64,000 nt of DNA, from the NCBI GenBank assembly GCA_021464245.1, contig JADCRB010000031.1, positions 2,951,651 to 3,015,650 on the forward strand. Reading direction: 5' to 3'. Shown one piece after another: positions 35,955 to 48,595 of the stretch. The notes under the pieces were generated by a model. It searched no databases. It saw only the letters and a list, made by a program, of their open reading frames with translations, and was not told the DNA's origin. Within the stretch, counting starts at the first letter, position 1, and every line of letters starts with the position of its first letter. This stretch comes from Carallia brachiata. Taxonomy: Eukaryota > Streptophyta > Magnoliopsida > Malpighiales > Rhizophoraceae. Made by a program: the position numbers and the translations under genes.

Positions 35955-36835
35955 AAATTAAAATTATATGTCATGTTAGATGATTAAAATTAAAAAAAGT
36001 AAAATAGATAAATTTTTAATTATTATTAAATAAATTATATGACTATTTTAATATTATTTAAAATTATATTATGTAGCAGAATCTTGTTTTCAAAAGACCA
36101 AGGCGAACATCCTAAATACAAACTCCAAAGTATATGTGAGCAGGGCCGTATTTTGATAGATCATTAACACGATTTTTTAAATTACCACTGCGCTCGAATG
36201 CTTTTGCCAAAACCAAAATCAATTTGCTAATGAACAAAAATTCCGAATTCTTCTCGGTGAACATCATATTTTCCTTCATCTTTTAATTGTGTTCATCGAA
36301 TTAGGCTGCACCCTATTCTGTTTATCTTTTTCACCTTCGTATTTCCTCGTAAACTAGCTGTTGCCCGACTTTTGAGCACTTGGGCACCGCAAGGCAACTA
36401 ATGATTTTAGAACTCAGGAGATATATCCAACTAAACTTTGCTGTCTGTGCAAGTTCATGGAGAGTCAAATGGAATTGAATTATGTATTATAACATGATGA
36501 GAAAGTTTACAAAAAAATACATATAAAGAGCAATGGATATATGGTGAATTATTCTGCGAAAGCTCTTTCATCATATGTGTCTGGTGACAAGCCTAGTTTA
36601 TGGTCATGACTGATTAACCTTTTCCAATGTTGAAAATTTTGATTTTCAATTTTTAGTCAAAATTAATTAACAAAGAGATATCAAAATTTTCAACTCGTGT
36701 ATTTCATGTATTTTGTAAAAATTGCTCCTAGTGTTTTGACTGGGGCAGTTGATGATATTAAAAAATGTCTACGTCATGAGCCCAAACTCTATTTACTTCC
36801 GTCTCAATGCCAAAATTTTTCTCCACGTCCATGAG
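35955..36835. other. Intergenic DNA, no gene recognised
   Basis: AT-rich. No coding or repeat structure could be assigned. Confidence 0.4.
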
Positions 36836-36847
36836 TACTTAATAGCA

Positions 36848-37313
36848 CTGTTATCAGAACCGGACCGGACCGGTCGGTCGGACCGGTTGAACCGGGGACC
36901 GGCCGGTGGTCCGGGTCAGTTTTGGTAAATTTTGAAGGGTGACTCGAATCGGTCAAAACCGGTCAAAATCGGTAAAAATCGGTGAAAACCGGACCGGTTG
37001 AACCGGTTCAATAAAATTAAAAAATTCATAAATTACAATTTAACCCCAAATGTTATTCAAATTATAATTTAAGCATTAACTTTAATTTATAAAAGTTCAA
37101 TTTAGTCCCAAATCTATTAAAAATTTCAATTTCATCCTTACAATTAGAAAAATTAATATTTAATAACTATTTATAAATATTATTTTTATAATTACTTTTA
37201 TACACATATATATTATTAAATACCGGTTCAAATACCGGTTCGATCGGTTCAACCGGTTGAACCTTGACACACTAATGTTTCCGATTCAATGACCGGTTCG
37301 GTTCTGACAACCT
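36848..37313 (+). mobile_element. Mutator-like MITE (accggaccgg family), copy 2
   Basis: This 466-bp element starts ctgttatcagaaccggaccg and ends cggttctgacaacct. GC-rich ends full of ccggt motifs enclose an AT-rich core. The flanking 12-mer tacttaatagca occurs at 36836-36847 and 37314-37325. The true duplication is probably 9-11 bases of this, typical of Mutator-like elements. It is the uninterrupted reference for copy 1 at 16060-17717. Confidence 0.85.
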
Positions 37314-37325
37314 TACTTAATAGCA

Positions 37326-39920
37326 TATGGGCAAGACATTCATAGACCTTCGACTGTGTTGATTGAGAAAAAATTTGGAAAAAAAATTAATCACTGAAAT
37401 AAAAGTATTTAGAAGAATTTTTAAAATATAATTAATTAAAAATTTTGTGTAATTATATAAATTTATTATGTAATTAATAAATAATAATTTTTTTATTAAT
37501 TATTTATATAATAAATATAGTTATATAATAAATTTAAGTAATTACATTAAAAAAAATTTTAATAATTTTTTTTTAGTATGTACCGAAACCAAAAAATTTA
37601 AGGGGATGCCCCCGTTTTTCTGTTTGTCTTTCGTTAGTGGTGGGGTCTTTGAGGTGTGATTTCCGGCCTCAATGAGCACTCTATTATTAACTCATTAAAT
37701 TTGCTGACGGGTACGGGACTAGCGACCTTTGCCTTTAATGTTCGACAGGCTAACCCAGGAAGGTAAAGTGCTGTTCTTTGTCAAAGCCACATAATATGTG
37801 ACACAAGTAAAATAATTGATACCATTCCTTGAAGATGCCGCCGAGGCTTACATTGACTTGGTCAATTGTCCCCCCCGGCCCACCTTAAACATCAGCATTT
37901 ATGTTTTGTTTGTTTTTGTTAAAAATGTTAGAAAAAGAATTGGGTTTAAAAATTTTACTATTTATAATATATTTTTTTTTTAAATTTTTTATAATTTTTT
38001 CATTAATTTAAATAATTTATTCTTCATAATTTTTTTCTCATAAATTACTATTTATTTTTCTTTTCTTTTATTTTCTTCTCACATCTTTCTCATATATCCA
38101 AAAAACTAATTTTTTTATAATTTTTTCTCATATAAATTACTATTTATTTTTACTAATTTTTTTTCTTACAATTTTTTATGAATTCAAATAATTTTATTTT
38201 TTAATAATTTTTTTTATAACTTTTGAATAATCCAAACACATTATTTGGGAGGATGGAACTTTTGATAAGGAAGTTCACAGAAAGTTTTGCTTACATGGAA
38301 ACAATTCAAAGCGCAAATAGTGCACAAAATCCTCCTGTACAATGCTTGCAAATCTCTGATGTGGTGGGTGATGTGTCAAGGAGGTGAAATTCAACACACG
38401 ACTTGTTGCTAAATCAAACAAAAGGAAAAATGGGACAGAAGTGGGCCATCTATTTTAAAACGTTAAGCACGTGTGTCCTTTCCAATTTTCCGCCAGAACC
38501 CGTGCAGGCTCTTGCCATACATCGTGGCATCGACGCAAACCATTCGCCCGAAGTCCGAGCAGCAAGCAACAAAAAATGAAGTAGGTTAGCGCAGCTACAA
38601 TCGGGTTTTGGCCCATGGGGGAACCACCATTAGGCGGGACCCTTGTTAGGATCTCTAAGTACTTGAGATGGTCTTACTTGCTTTTCTTTGGTTGAAAAAA
38701 ATGAGAAGAGATGATCAAAATTTCATTAGAAAATATTGTGATCTGTATTTGTTGGACACGAAATGATTAAATAATTGTGATATTGGTTATACTAGCTAGC
38801 AATTCATAAATTTAATCTTATTATTTAATATTTACAATATTTGATTTCGAAATCTCTTGCTGAAAATCGAACGCTTAAAATCATATAGACAATGGTAGAT
38901 GGTGTCACTTTAGCAGGGATTAAAGTGATGGTGGGCTCTACACACTCCATCTTGATATCGCACGTCCTGGTTGCAATTCGTGGCCCTGAAATTCCAAGCC
39001 GTTTGGGTTTTGACTAGAAGTCCGAAATTGAACATCGACCCAACGAAAATGGTTATTTAGTCACTCGACTCCCTCGCTTTGCCACTAGGAGAGTCTGGGA
39101 TCAAACGGCTTTTTTACGATGAAAAACTAAATTTAATTTATGAGGATGAAGGAGTGAAATTTATGAGAAAAAATATTAAAAAAATATTATTTTTATTATG
39201 TAATTTATAGTTTAATAGATTTTTTAATTAAAAAAAGCCAAGTTTATTTATGGCAAATGATGAGGGTAGATCCTTGACATATATGACAGAGCTTTTTTTT
39301 TTCCTAAAATTCATTTATATAAAAATATTTTTAATATAAATCCAAAGCCATGAGATAAAAAAAAAAAAAAAAAAAAAAAGACCAAAGCCAGGGTTAGCTC
39401 TCATTGACCTTGTGGGTGGCAATTAACCCTATCTTCTTGTTAAAAAAAAAAAAAAACCTATTTTTTATGGAGCGTATGATAACAACCCTTTGCAGCTACC
39501 CGTAATCCACTTTAAAAATTCGGAAACTGTAGTTGGCATCAAAATATATTTGGATTCTTTTTTTTTTTTCTTTAATTTGTACCATAATGGTCGTTCCGTG
39601 TCCAATTGTCATTGTCTATCTACTCCTAGTCGTTACTTGTCACAAATTACCGCTGTAGTGGCCAGCGGGGTTGCTATTTTCAACACTCGTAAGGTTATTT
39701 TCATGTGTCCTTCTTAGTTAGGCGAACAATGAGGATTTATATATTATCTGATAATAAAACTAATTATTTTATTAATATGTAATATTTTATACAAACTAAA
39801 TTCTGTATTATTGCTCATCTGATTATTTAACAATAATATCAAATCGATAATTAGTCAAATATTTTGTTACTTTTTCATTCATTATTAACAGCGATTAGTA
39901 GTAGATTATTATTTTATGAG

Positions 39921-39952
<32 letters not shown>

Positions 39953-41475
39953 AAAGTCTACTTAATAATTGCTGATGGAAACAGATATCATGACTGGAGC
40001 GTAGAGCTGGGCCTTGTGGCGATCGTTTACAACGAAAAATGGAATGGGGCCAGACAATAACAAAAACCTAATCGAAGTCCAGAAAACCAACAAGACTTCC
40101 ATGACCAAATAGTTCATCCCAACGTTTCACGTCAATCAAGTTCCATCCCAAGTATTACTTTTTTCTTCTTCTATTAAAAAAATTAAAATAAAAGCTCAAT
40201 TATATAGTTTATTTTAAATAGATCTAATATTATTAAATATTTTATTTGATAATATTTAATAATTTATTTATTTTTAATAAATTTAGTCATTCAAAACACA
40301 TATTACTTTAATTTTATTTTACTTTCACCTAGAATATCTTACCTAATATTTCCCATTATAAAAAAGGATTACATGCTTTCCTTCGTAAGAGGCGACCAGA
40401 AAAAATAACCTTTTAATAGCGAGCTGATTGAAGAAGCACCACAAGAGAGGAAACCCATTTTGCTTTAGGTACAATACGAGGATTAAAAAACAAAAAAAAA
40501 AAAAAAAGGCCCCAATAGATTTTATTACGATGATATTTGGTCAATTCTCAGATGTGTTGTCATTGCATGGCGCAAAGATCTTGAAGATAAAATTATAACA
40601 CTCTAATTTTAACAAGCAGAGATGAAATGGTTGCAAAATTATAGACCTTTACTCAATTTTTTGCCATTTCAACTTCTAATAGGAAATTAGATACTTAATG
40701 TTACATGGATTTTCCAAAGAAAATATTAACATTACATGCCCCACTATAATCCTTCCCTCTCCATAAGAGCTTTTTGACAAATAATTATTGTTTTAGAGAA
40801 CAAACTAAGCAACGAGTAAATCCCTCCATATGAATATGATTATGAAACCGGTCGTTAAGTACCCTAAATAGCCACCGGGCTTTAGTTTTAGACATATCCA
40901 TGATTAGAGTAATCTATCTTTGATTGAGAAATTTTTTGTAAAATACAAATAGTTATTTGGGATCAGTTTAGGAGATTTATGTAAGATCCATTGATGTAGG
41001 ATCCAATAAGACATATCCATAAGAGATTTATGCAGGATCCCTTAATCTAACAAACTTAGTCTTGGTTTGGAAAGCAAAGCTGCTATACCCTGAGGCACAA
41101 GATAAGGTGCTGCTGTAATGGGCTTTCTGAGTTTGCAGCAATACTACCAGTCCATTCCAATACATGACCATTGATCCCATGGACATGCATGTATTCGCCC
41201 CTGCAAAATTGGTCCGTTCACAACGTTCTTCCACTTTCACTTCCCTTCCATATATGCTACACCAATTGTGTAATTTATAACTTAACAAGTCTTTTAATAA
41301 TAATAATAAAAAAAATCTTCCGCAGCAATCTACGAGGCACATTGTGCTATGTCCCCCAAAATGTTATAGTTTAATAAGCTAGGTTTTGAGATCAACCAGA
41401 AGAGTTAAAAATTTCAGTAAATGACTATCAAAACTGATTAAAAATCAGAATCAAAACCAAGCAAACAACAATACA
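37326..41475. other. Long AT-rich intergenic stretch
   Basis: No gene recognised. Around 37960-38230 an AT-rich motif (ttataattttttctcatataa and variants) recurs two or three times and may belong to an old MITE. Poly-A runs lie at 39357-39378 and 40492-40507, and (TA)n at 39921-39945. An AT-rich imperfect palindrome lies at about 40170-40330. Confidence 0.4.
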
Positions 41476-41990
41476 CTACAGGGTCTTATCTGTTGACAAA
41501 AAACTATAGACGAACATATCTCTAATTTCACCTTTACAATACCCATATTTTCTTAACATACCTTCTTTCAAGAAACCAGCTTTCTCCAGCACTCTTTAAG
41601 ACCCAATATTTTCAACCTCCACAAGGGCTTCAAGCCTGACCAGGTCATGTAAGTCTTTGAACACACTCGACACAGCCATCTTCAATGCAACAGTGGCTAT
41701 CCCTTGTCCCCAGTACTCAGTGGCTAAAGCATACCCAACTCTGGCTCGGCACTTATCCTCGCCGGATGCTGGCCGGATGGAAACGTACCCAATTGACCGA
41801 TCATCCAAACATATGGACCTGCGCCTGGATGGGATGTGGCAACCTTTTCAAGATGGGTTAGTGCTTCTTCTCTGGAGGTGATGCTGTTCCATCTTAGATA
41901 CCGGGTCACCCTATCATCACTAGCCCATTTCAAGAAGTCATCAACATCTGAGAGCTTGAAGGGACGAAGAGAGATTCTTGACGGGTCCAT
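41476..41990 (-). pseudogene. GNAT-family N-acetyltransferase pseudogene
   Basis: The minus strand encodes a RimJ/RimL-like GNAT acetyltransferase of about 170 codons. The N-terminus is ISLRPFKLSDVDDFLKWASDDRV. The acetyl-CoA-binding segment is GYALATEYWGQGIATVALKMAV. The tail RVLEKAGFLKEGMLRKYG is family-typical. Two lesions break it: a frame change near 41835-41850, and an in-frame TAA after VEVENIGS (41596-41598) where relatives usually have a codon for glutamine or arginine before RVLEKAGF. Intact family members transfer acetyl from acetyl-CoA to amines or protein N-termini. It lies head-to-head with a second broken copy at 42533-43081. Confidence 0.85.
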
Positions 41991-42532
41991 TAAGACAACA
42001 TAATAATTTCTGATTTTGGGTATTTATTAACATATCAAGCCGATATAGATGCACAGCAAGTTTCTTTGTTTGTTCTCCTTCTTTGAACCTTCTTCCCTGG
42101 CCTGGACTTTGACTGATCTGAGGCTTTTTTTGTTTTTTACTTGGCTATGTCTAAACTCAAACCCGAAACTTTTAACTTCGCAGATGCTTTAATACCAATT
42201 GAACTCATTCCAGATCCCAGACTTTTATTTGCAATATGTAATTGTCGATGACCACTCAATTTCATTATTGGCTTTGTTTTATCCAAGCAGCTTGTTCTTG
42301 ATTGCCTTTTAGTTTTGAAACGTCAAACAGGGCGGCTATAGGCACCAATTTTAACTTCTCCCTCTCTCCAGGAGCTCGTAAATCCTTGGTTGCCACTCTA
42401 CTCCAAAGCTGACCTTGGAAAAAGGCTTTACATCATATGTCTTGTTTCATCCATTTGTACCTGGCAACTTCCTTAAGGTTACATCTTATTTAACAGGGCT
42501 ACTCTAGTTTATCTTTTAGTGCTGAAGCGCAA

Positions 42533-43081
42533 ATGGAGGAGCAAAATTTTATAAATCCAGACCCCAAAGAGAGTGTTGATGAAGTATCTGACCTGTCTCT
42601 TCGGCCATTGGATGTCTCAGATATCCACGATTTCATGGTTTGGGCCACTGATCACAAAGTGATTCATTTTTGCAGTTGGGAACCTTATACTAGCAAAGAA
42701 GATGGCATAAACTACATCAAGAACATTGTTTTGCTACATTCATGGTTTAAGGCAATATGTATTCACAACTGGCCTATTGGTGCCATTTCAGTGACAAAAA
42801 ATTCAGGTAATGATACATCGAGAGGTGAATTTGGCTATGTTTTGGCTTCCCAAGCAAAGGGATTGCTACAAGAGCAGTGAAAATGGTGGCGAAAACTATA
42901 TTTAATGAGTGGCCACACTTAAGAGTGGCTTGAAGCTCTAGTGGATGTAGAAAACCTGGGATCGCGGAGGGTGTTGGAGAAGGCTCGATTTAAGAGGGAA
43001 GGGGTTCTAAGAAAGTACAGGATCTTGATGGGCAAATCTAGAGACATGGTGATGTTTGGCTTTCTGTCCACTGACCCTTAA
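42533..43081 (+). pseudogene. GNAT-family N-acetyltransferase pseudogene, second copy
   Basis: This plus-strand relative of the preceding entry begins MEEQNFINPDPKES and continues LSLRPLDVSDIHDFMVWATDHKV, a GNAT start. The frame shifts near 42850-42870, just where the acetyl-CoA loop should be, and again near 42930. Further on, EALVDVENLGSRRVLEKARFKREGVLRKY recovers the family tail, ending at a stop at 43079-43081. The two copies are divergent (starts at 41990 and 42533) and both broken, so the pair looks like an inverted duplication that decayed. Confidence 0.8.
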
Positions 43082-44160
43082 GTTTGATTGCTTTCAACAA
43101 AATTGCAGCAGAAAAAATATTGTGTCAGGTCAGAAATATGTTTTGTAGATTGATTCCTGCTGTGTGCATTTCGTTTTGATTCTTTTATTCTCCAATCTCT
43201 GCCCTCTGCCTCTCCCTGTGTTCTTGCCTGATAATTTCTTCATCAATTGGAAGGTCTGTGCTGTGGTGATAAAGAAGTGGCCCTTCACACTGACGGAGGG
43301 TTCTTTTGAACAAAAAAGTAGCGGAAGCCAGAAAAAGAACCAAAAGGATTTAAAACTAATTCCTGCCGGTACCACAACGCTCCAATTCTTGAGGAAATTA
43401 GTTTGTAACTCATAATCATTATTATCAATGCAATTACTTTTATTTATTTTGAATATATTGGAAAAATAAGTATGTTGTATCATAGTTTCTTTAGGAAAAA
43501 TGTGAAACGTTCAGACTGTTACCATAAATCTTCACGTTGAATTATAAATTTAGTTCTATTGTTTAATTTTAATAAAAGTTAAATTCATGATCTTTCATTA
43601 GGATTATAAACCTTCTAACAATTTATGGTTTATTTGTCTGTTGAAAAATAACTTACTTTTGTACAATATTTACAAAAAAAAATATTTGTAGTGAAAATAA
43701 TATTTTTCTTTTATTACTTACTTAAATAACATTTTGTGTTGTCTTTAGGAAAATAACTTCGATTCAAAATAAAAGTAAATTATTTTCTTTCAAAATTTCA
43801 AAATTTTTCTCAAATTTTTTATTGTAAAATATTTTATATAAAATAAATGTCAAAAAAATGAGAAACTTTTTTTATAAAATATTTTATTATAATCAAACAC
43901 ACCGTTAAAATAAGCAAGGTATCAATTGCAATTTCTAAGCAGATTCCAACAGGCATAATTCCACATTAAGCTGAAAAAAAAAAAGGACCGCAAAGCTAGA
44001 ACAACTGAGCAAGCCCACATCAGTCGCACAAGAATAAGGTGGGCAAAAAGATTGGCCTTTTCAATCGTTTTCCAATAGCTGAAAAAATTGTGTCTGGATT
44101 GTTTGTTGAGCCCATTGAACATTAAAAGACCAAACAAAAAGAAGACATATTTACCAGTGA
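43082..44160. other. Intergenic DNA, no gene recognised
   Basis: AT-rich DNA with overlapping short ORFs on both strands at 43130-43483. None has a recognisable domain. Confidence 0.4.
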
Positions 44161-44292
44161 GTGTTGGTACGAGTGATAGGTACTCATCGTCTTTTAACTA
44201 GAGGTTTCGAATTCGAATTTTTAAAAATACGTCGCGTTAAATACTTCCTGAATACTTTTGCTATCCTTAAAAAAAAAAAAAAAAAAAAAAAA
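44161..44292 (+). mobile_element. Probable tRNA-derived SINE
   Basis: The roughly 130-bp block has an A-box-like tggtacgagtg, then about 40 bases later a B-box-like ggtttcgaattcg, and ends in a run of about 22 A. This is the layout of a plant SINE. No clear target duplication was found. It lies about 220 bases upstream of the CDC73-like start. Confidence 0.5.
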
Positions 44293-44515
44293 CATATCCG
44301 TCTTTACACTACCATCCTCAATTCTTCAGCCTTCGAGTACAACAGTTTCAACTCATACAACTCCTTCCATCTCTGTGCAAAATCTTTGAACTCGACTCTT
44401 CCCAGTATTAGTAGGCATCGCCTTCTCGCCCACTCCAAAACCCCACTTGCAAAGTTCGAGCCTTTTCCATTAATACTTTGCGAAAACGAAATAAAAGAAG
44501 CAATCTTGAATTGCC

Positions 44516-46111
44516 ATGGATCCACTCTCGGCTCTCGGGACTTCACCATGAGAGGGGAGCTCGACAAGATCGTGCGAGTCAACGACGAGTTCCGGTTCGG
44601 CTCCGACTACTCCTTCCCTTGCTCCGCAAAGACCGCCTACCGCTCTAAACAGGGCAATCTCTACACCCTTGAGACGCTGGTCTATTTCCTCCAGAACGCC
44701 AACGCCAAGTTCACCGATTACCTCCAAAACGCCCTCTCCCACGGCGTCCCCGCCATCACCTTCATCGACCGGAAACCCCTCCTTGATTACCTCTCCGGCA
44801 AGCTCTCCACCACCGACTCCGTCGTGTTCCCTCTTCCCGAGCAGCCACCTCCGCAACAACAACAACAATTACTACAACCGCCACCGCAGCAGCACCACCA
44901 GCAAATCTTAATCTGAATGCCGATCTCGACGGCGAGTACCGCCCCGAGGATCCGGGCTTGTTGATTCTTACGACAAAACGGTGGCGGAGACGGCTGGGAA
45001 TGGAAAAGAGGAAGATTTTCTTAGTTTGATTTATGCAATTGAGAGGCCGTTCAAGGATCGGGAGTCTTTGTTGGAATGCAAGAATAGGGATTTTTATAGC
45101 GTGCTTGTGGCGTCCACTAGACGCGGCGAGGAGCGGCAGAGGATAGAATCACAGCAGAGGAAAGATGGGTTGGTGGCCAAAAGTAGATTGATGGGTGCTG
45201 ATGATAGGGGAATTATTGGGTATGGTGATGATATGGGAGGTTATGATTCGGCCCCAAGCCGAAAATGCATTTGAAGGGAGGGAAGATTGGAGAGGGAGTG
45301 CCTATAATTCTGGTGCCAAGTGCCTTTCAGACTTTGATTACTATTTATAATGTGAAGGAGTTCTTGGAAGATGGTGTTTATATACCTACGGATGTCAAGG
45401 TGAAGCAGATGAAAGGGCCTAAGCCGGAGTGTGTCACTGTGCAAAAGAAGTTTGGCGCGGATAGAATAGGGTGATGACAGCTTATGAGGTGAGGGACAAG
45501 CCCTCTGCTCTCAAGGCTGAGGATTGGGACCGGGTCGTGGCGGTTTTTGTGCTTGGAAAAGAGTGGCAGTTTAAGGATTGGCCGTTTAAAGATCATGTGG
45601 AGATATTAATAAAAGTGAGTAACATTTGGCTTTGTTTGATTGATGTTCGACTTTTTTTTGTATGTGATTGGCTTCGAATGTTTTGGGAAGATGGTTGTAT
45701 GATTAGGCGCAACAATGAGCTCAGAGTATTAGATAAAGTTTATGCTTGACTTCATGTGCTGTGGCTTATAAAGCAATCTAGGGTTGCTAGTTTACAATGC
45801 AGTTTAATTGTTTTTATGCAGTTATTGGATTTTTTATGCGGTTTGAAGATGACAGTGTGGAGTCTGCAAAGATTGTAAAGCAATGGAATGTAAAAATAAT
45901 CTCGGTGAGGATTTATTTCCAACTTGAGCTGCTTCTTAGCTATTATCTCCCTGTATTTTGTTCCTTGATTGCTGTTTTTCATTAAACATTGACTTGTATG
46001 AGTGTTTTGGATATTTAGATTAGCAAGAACAAGAGACACCAGGATAGAGCTGCGGCATTGGAGGTGTGGGACAGACTGGAAGAATTTGTTCGCTCACGAT
46101 CACATTCGTGA
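44516..46111 (+). pseudogene. CDC73 (parafibromin) homologue, unprocessed pseudogene
   Basis: The order of motifs follows plant CDC73, a subunit of the Paf1 complex that travels with RNA polymerase II and supports histone methylation. The start is MDPLSAL, followed by FTMRGELDKIVRVNDEFRFG and then TAYRSKQGNLYTLETLV. The C-terminal half has VPIILVPSAFQTLITIYNVKEFL and IGFFMRFEDDSVESAKIVKQWN, and the end is AALEVWDRLEEFVRSRSHS before the stop at 46109-46111. Two introns are kept with GT-AG borders, about 45615-45821 and 45903-46019, so it is not a retrocopy. Frame changes occur near 44535, 44890-44975, 45250, 45465 and 45605. No full-length product is possible. Confidence 0.85.
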
Positions 46112-47798
46112 AGCGTATGATCCTGCACATAAGTTCCAGTTTGGTTTCCACAAATTTTTTGTCTTAAAACGTGTGAAAACATCTGTTAGCATTATGTGAT
46201 TAATTGATTATCTTTTCTGTGGTGAATGGAAGTAATTGAGTTTATGTGGGTGTATGGGTTGGCATTTGATGCGTAATTTTCCCCTGCTCATGCTGTCCAA
46301 TATACAAAAAATTTCCCTCAGTTGATCTCTCTTTGGAAATATCTACTTGAGAGTTAGATATCCTTGTTAAAAAGTGTCGGATAACTAGCTGGGTTAGTGA
46401 GGTGGGACTTTCTCTGGACCATGGCCAATTATATTCTAATCTTTATAGTGAATTTAATAGCTTTCCTCAAATTGAAATGTGAATGATGCATGAAACAGAG
46501 GCTTGCGTACTTTTCGGGTCTGGCCACATTGGCCATCATACTTGAGATTCTCAAAGAAAGTCTTTTTGTCTTGGCAGGAAGTTTTCTTTCCCCTTTTATG
46601 GGCTGGGGCTGGGGCTGGGGCTGGGGCCCAGGAGTTTGATCATTTAGGCTACTCTAATAAATGAATACCTCGATATAGATGCGGAGAATCATCTCAGAAC
46701 CAGATAATCCACTGAAGTACCTTACTAATAGTACAAGCAAATTTCCTTATCCTTAAAAATGATGGGGATTTTGCAACTACTCCGGGATAAACGTTTCCTG
46801 GCCAGAAGAAATAGAGAGCTGGAATAAATCATTCTTAATAAAAGCGAGCCTGCCACCAATGTTAATCAACAAATTTAGGTAGATCCTTTAAGGAAAATTG
46901 ACTGATGTGTGTAGGTATATTGATACTCTGCCATCGTCTAAACCAGAACCTCTGTTCATTGTAGCAAGCTAAGGTGACGGTGTAATAACTCCTCTGGATG
47001 CAGGGATTGACCTTCATGGTGTCAGCATTTCCTCAAGTTTACCTTGTGAAGGACATGTTGTAGTGAATAAGATATTCATTAACTCTGATTTTTGTTTATT
47101 CCAAATTCGAAATGTGCATGCAATTATGGCATAACCACTTGCCCGCACATAGTTTTACTTCCTGTTACAGGTACTAAAATCAAACGTCTGTCTTCGCATT
47201 CATGAGCTCTGCATTGTTGGTCTCCTATTGTTCAATCTGAATGCCAATTGCTTGTTGTGGCTGACAATTTGGCTTTTGTGGCAGTGAAGATTATGCTTAG
47301 AATGCAGAATCTTCAGGACAAGGTTGGTTATGGATTTGCTTTCAGCACAATTTCCTTTTGTATATGATGCTGATGTAAAAATGCTGTTTTTGAATTTTTG
47401 GCCTCCATCAACTTCAGCACATTAAGATATTTTTTGACTTTTTTTCTACTGTATTTTTAGATCATTCTCGCTTTATCTCCATCTTAGTCAGTTTTATACA
47501 TTGATTTTGGGCTTTGTTGGTGCTTATTGTATGGAAGTCCTTTGAATGAACGGGCCTGAAATGATCTTTATTAAGAAGGGAAGAGAGCAACAAGTCTCTT
47601 CAGTAATACAAAAATACATCAACACATAGTGATGTTACAAAAATAATAATAATAATAATAATAACAATAAAACATGAGCCCTCAACCACTCTGAGACTCG
47701 ATAATAGACATAAATATACCATAATAAGTGGGCATATGTCAATATGGGAGATTCAGAAATGATAGACAGTTGACTAGCTGATCAGAAAATCAAACCAT
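46112..47798. other. Intergenic DNA between CDC73-like and LTPG genes
   Basis: No gene recognised. Less AT-rich than the left half of the window. An (AAT)n microsatellite lies at about 47643-47670. The last part is the 3' flank of the first LTPG gene. Confidence 0.4.
46600..46626 (+). repeat. G-quadruplex-capable (GGGGCT)n run
   Basis: Five G tracts of three or four bases separated by ct occur downstream of the CDC73-like pseudogene. This is a short hexanucleotide microsatellite. No functional role can be assigned. Confidence 0.7.
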
Positions 47799-48595
47799 CT
47801 AGATTCTTGGACCGTATGATGCGGCAAAGAGGAGGAAAAAGAGCAAAGAGATTGACAACTTGACAGAGCTTCCATCTGATGTACCGTTTGTGTCTGTTGA
47901 TGGTACATTTGTAGATCCACTACCTGTAATGTCAATGTCAGCACCAATAAGTTAGACCAGAAACTAGGAAAACGAACTGAAATCTTGAATGTTTAATTTT
48001 CAATCAATTACTCGGAAACATTTTTGTCTGCTCTATCTCCTTGTTTAGTGGTAATTTGCGTAAAATTGCTCTGTTTTTTTTCTACTGTGTACCTGAAGGA
48101 GTGCTTGGAGATGATGGTGATTCTGTAGGAGAGCTTGTTGGAGAAGCAGCTGTTCGCAAGTGATGCAAGTTAGCATAGATCATAATATAATTTTGAAGTA
48201 AGGAAGCAGGTTTGACTGCGATATGGAAGGAAGCTTGGGATTGGAAAAAGATATTTAAATGGAATCTTACCATTGCAGCGGCTGCTGGGTGGAGTCTGTA
48301 CGTTGCAAGCAGCAGGCAAGGCTAGAGCCTGAGTCTGGTTAATGTTGATCCCCAGCGATGAACCACCACCATTAAGAACCTCACACAGGCACTGGGGCGA
48401 TGAGCGGACGACAGTAGCAAGCTGTGAGCAGCATTGCGAGGATGGAGTCGAGGAGTTCCCAGTAATGTAATTCAGGCATGGTGACAAACTGATTAACACG
48501 CTTGTACAACCTGAACTTGTCTGAGCCGCTGTTTCTGTGAAGAGCATGGTCACCAGGACCATTGCCAAAGCAATCATGATCTTGCCGCTCGACAT
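47799..48595 (-). CDS. GPI-anchored non-specific lipid-transfer protein (LTPG), gene 1
   Basis: There are three exons on the minus strand: 48595-48271, 48149-48093 and 47923-47799, with GT-AG borders and consistent phase, giving 168 aa. Residues 1-25 form a signal peptide ([19 protein letters not shown]...AQ). The eight-cysteine motif has Cys at 30, 40, 55, 56, 69, 71, 97 and 107 in the order C, C, CC, CxC, C, C. A Ser/Pro/Thr-rich linker follows, and the C-terminus is a hydrophobic [13 protein letters not shown] tail, so the product is predicted to be GPI-anchored at the plasma membrane facing the wall. LTPGs bind and export lipids for cuticle and suberin. It is closest in style to Arabidopsis LTPG5-like proteins. 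The inner ATG at 48595 was chosen over 48718 because it directly precedes the signal peptide. Confidence 0.92.

Noticed and set aside
44470..44868. 132-codon minus ORF
   Set aside because: Shadow of the CDC73-like exon on the other strand.
44161..44916. 251-codon plus-strand ORF read as one protein
   Set aside because: Its first 45 codons are the SINE-like block and its poly-A tail. Only the later part belongs to the CDC73-like exon, whose real start at 44516 is in another frame.
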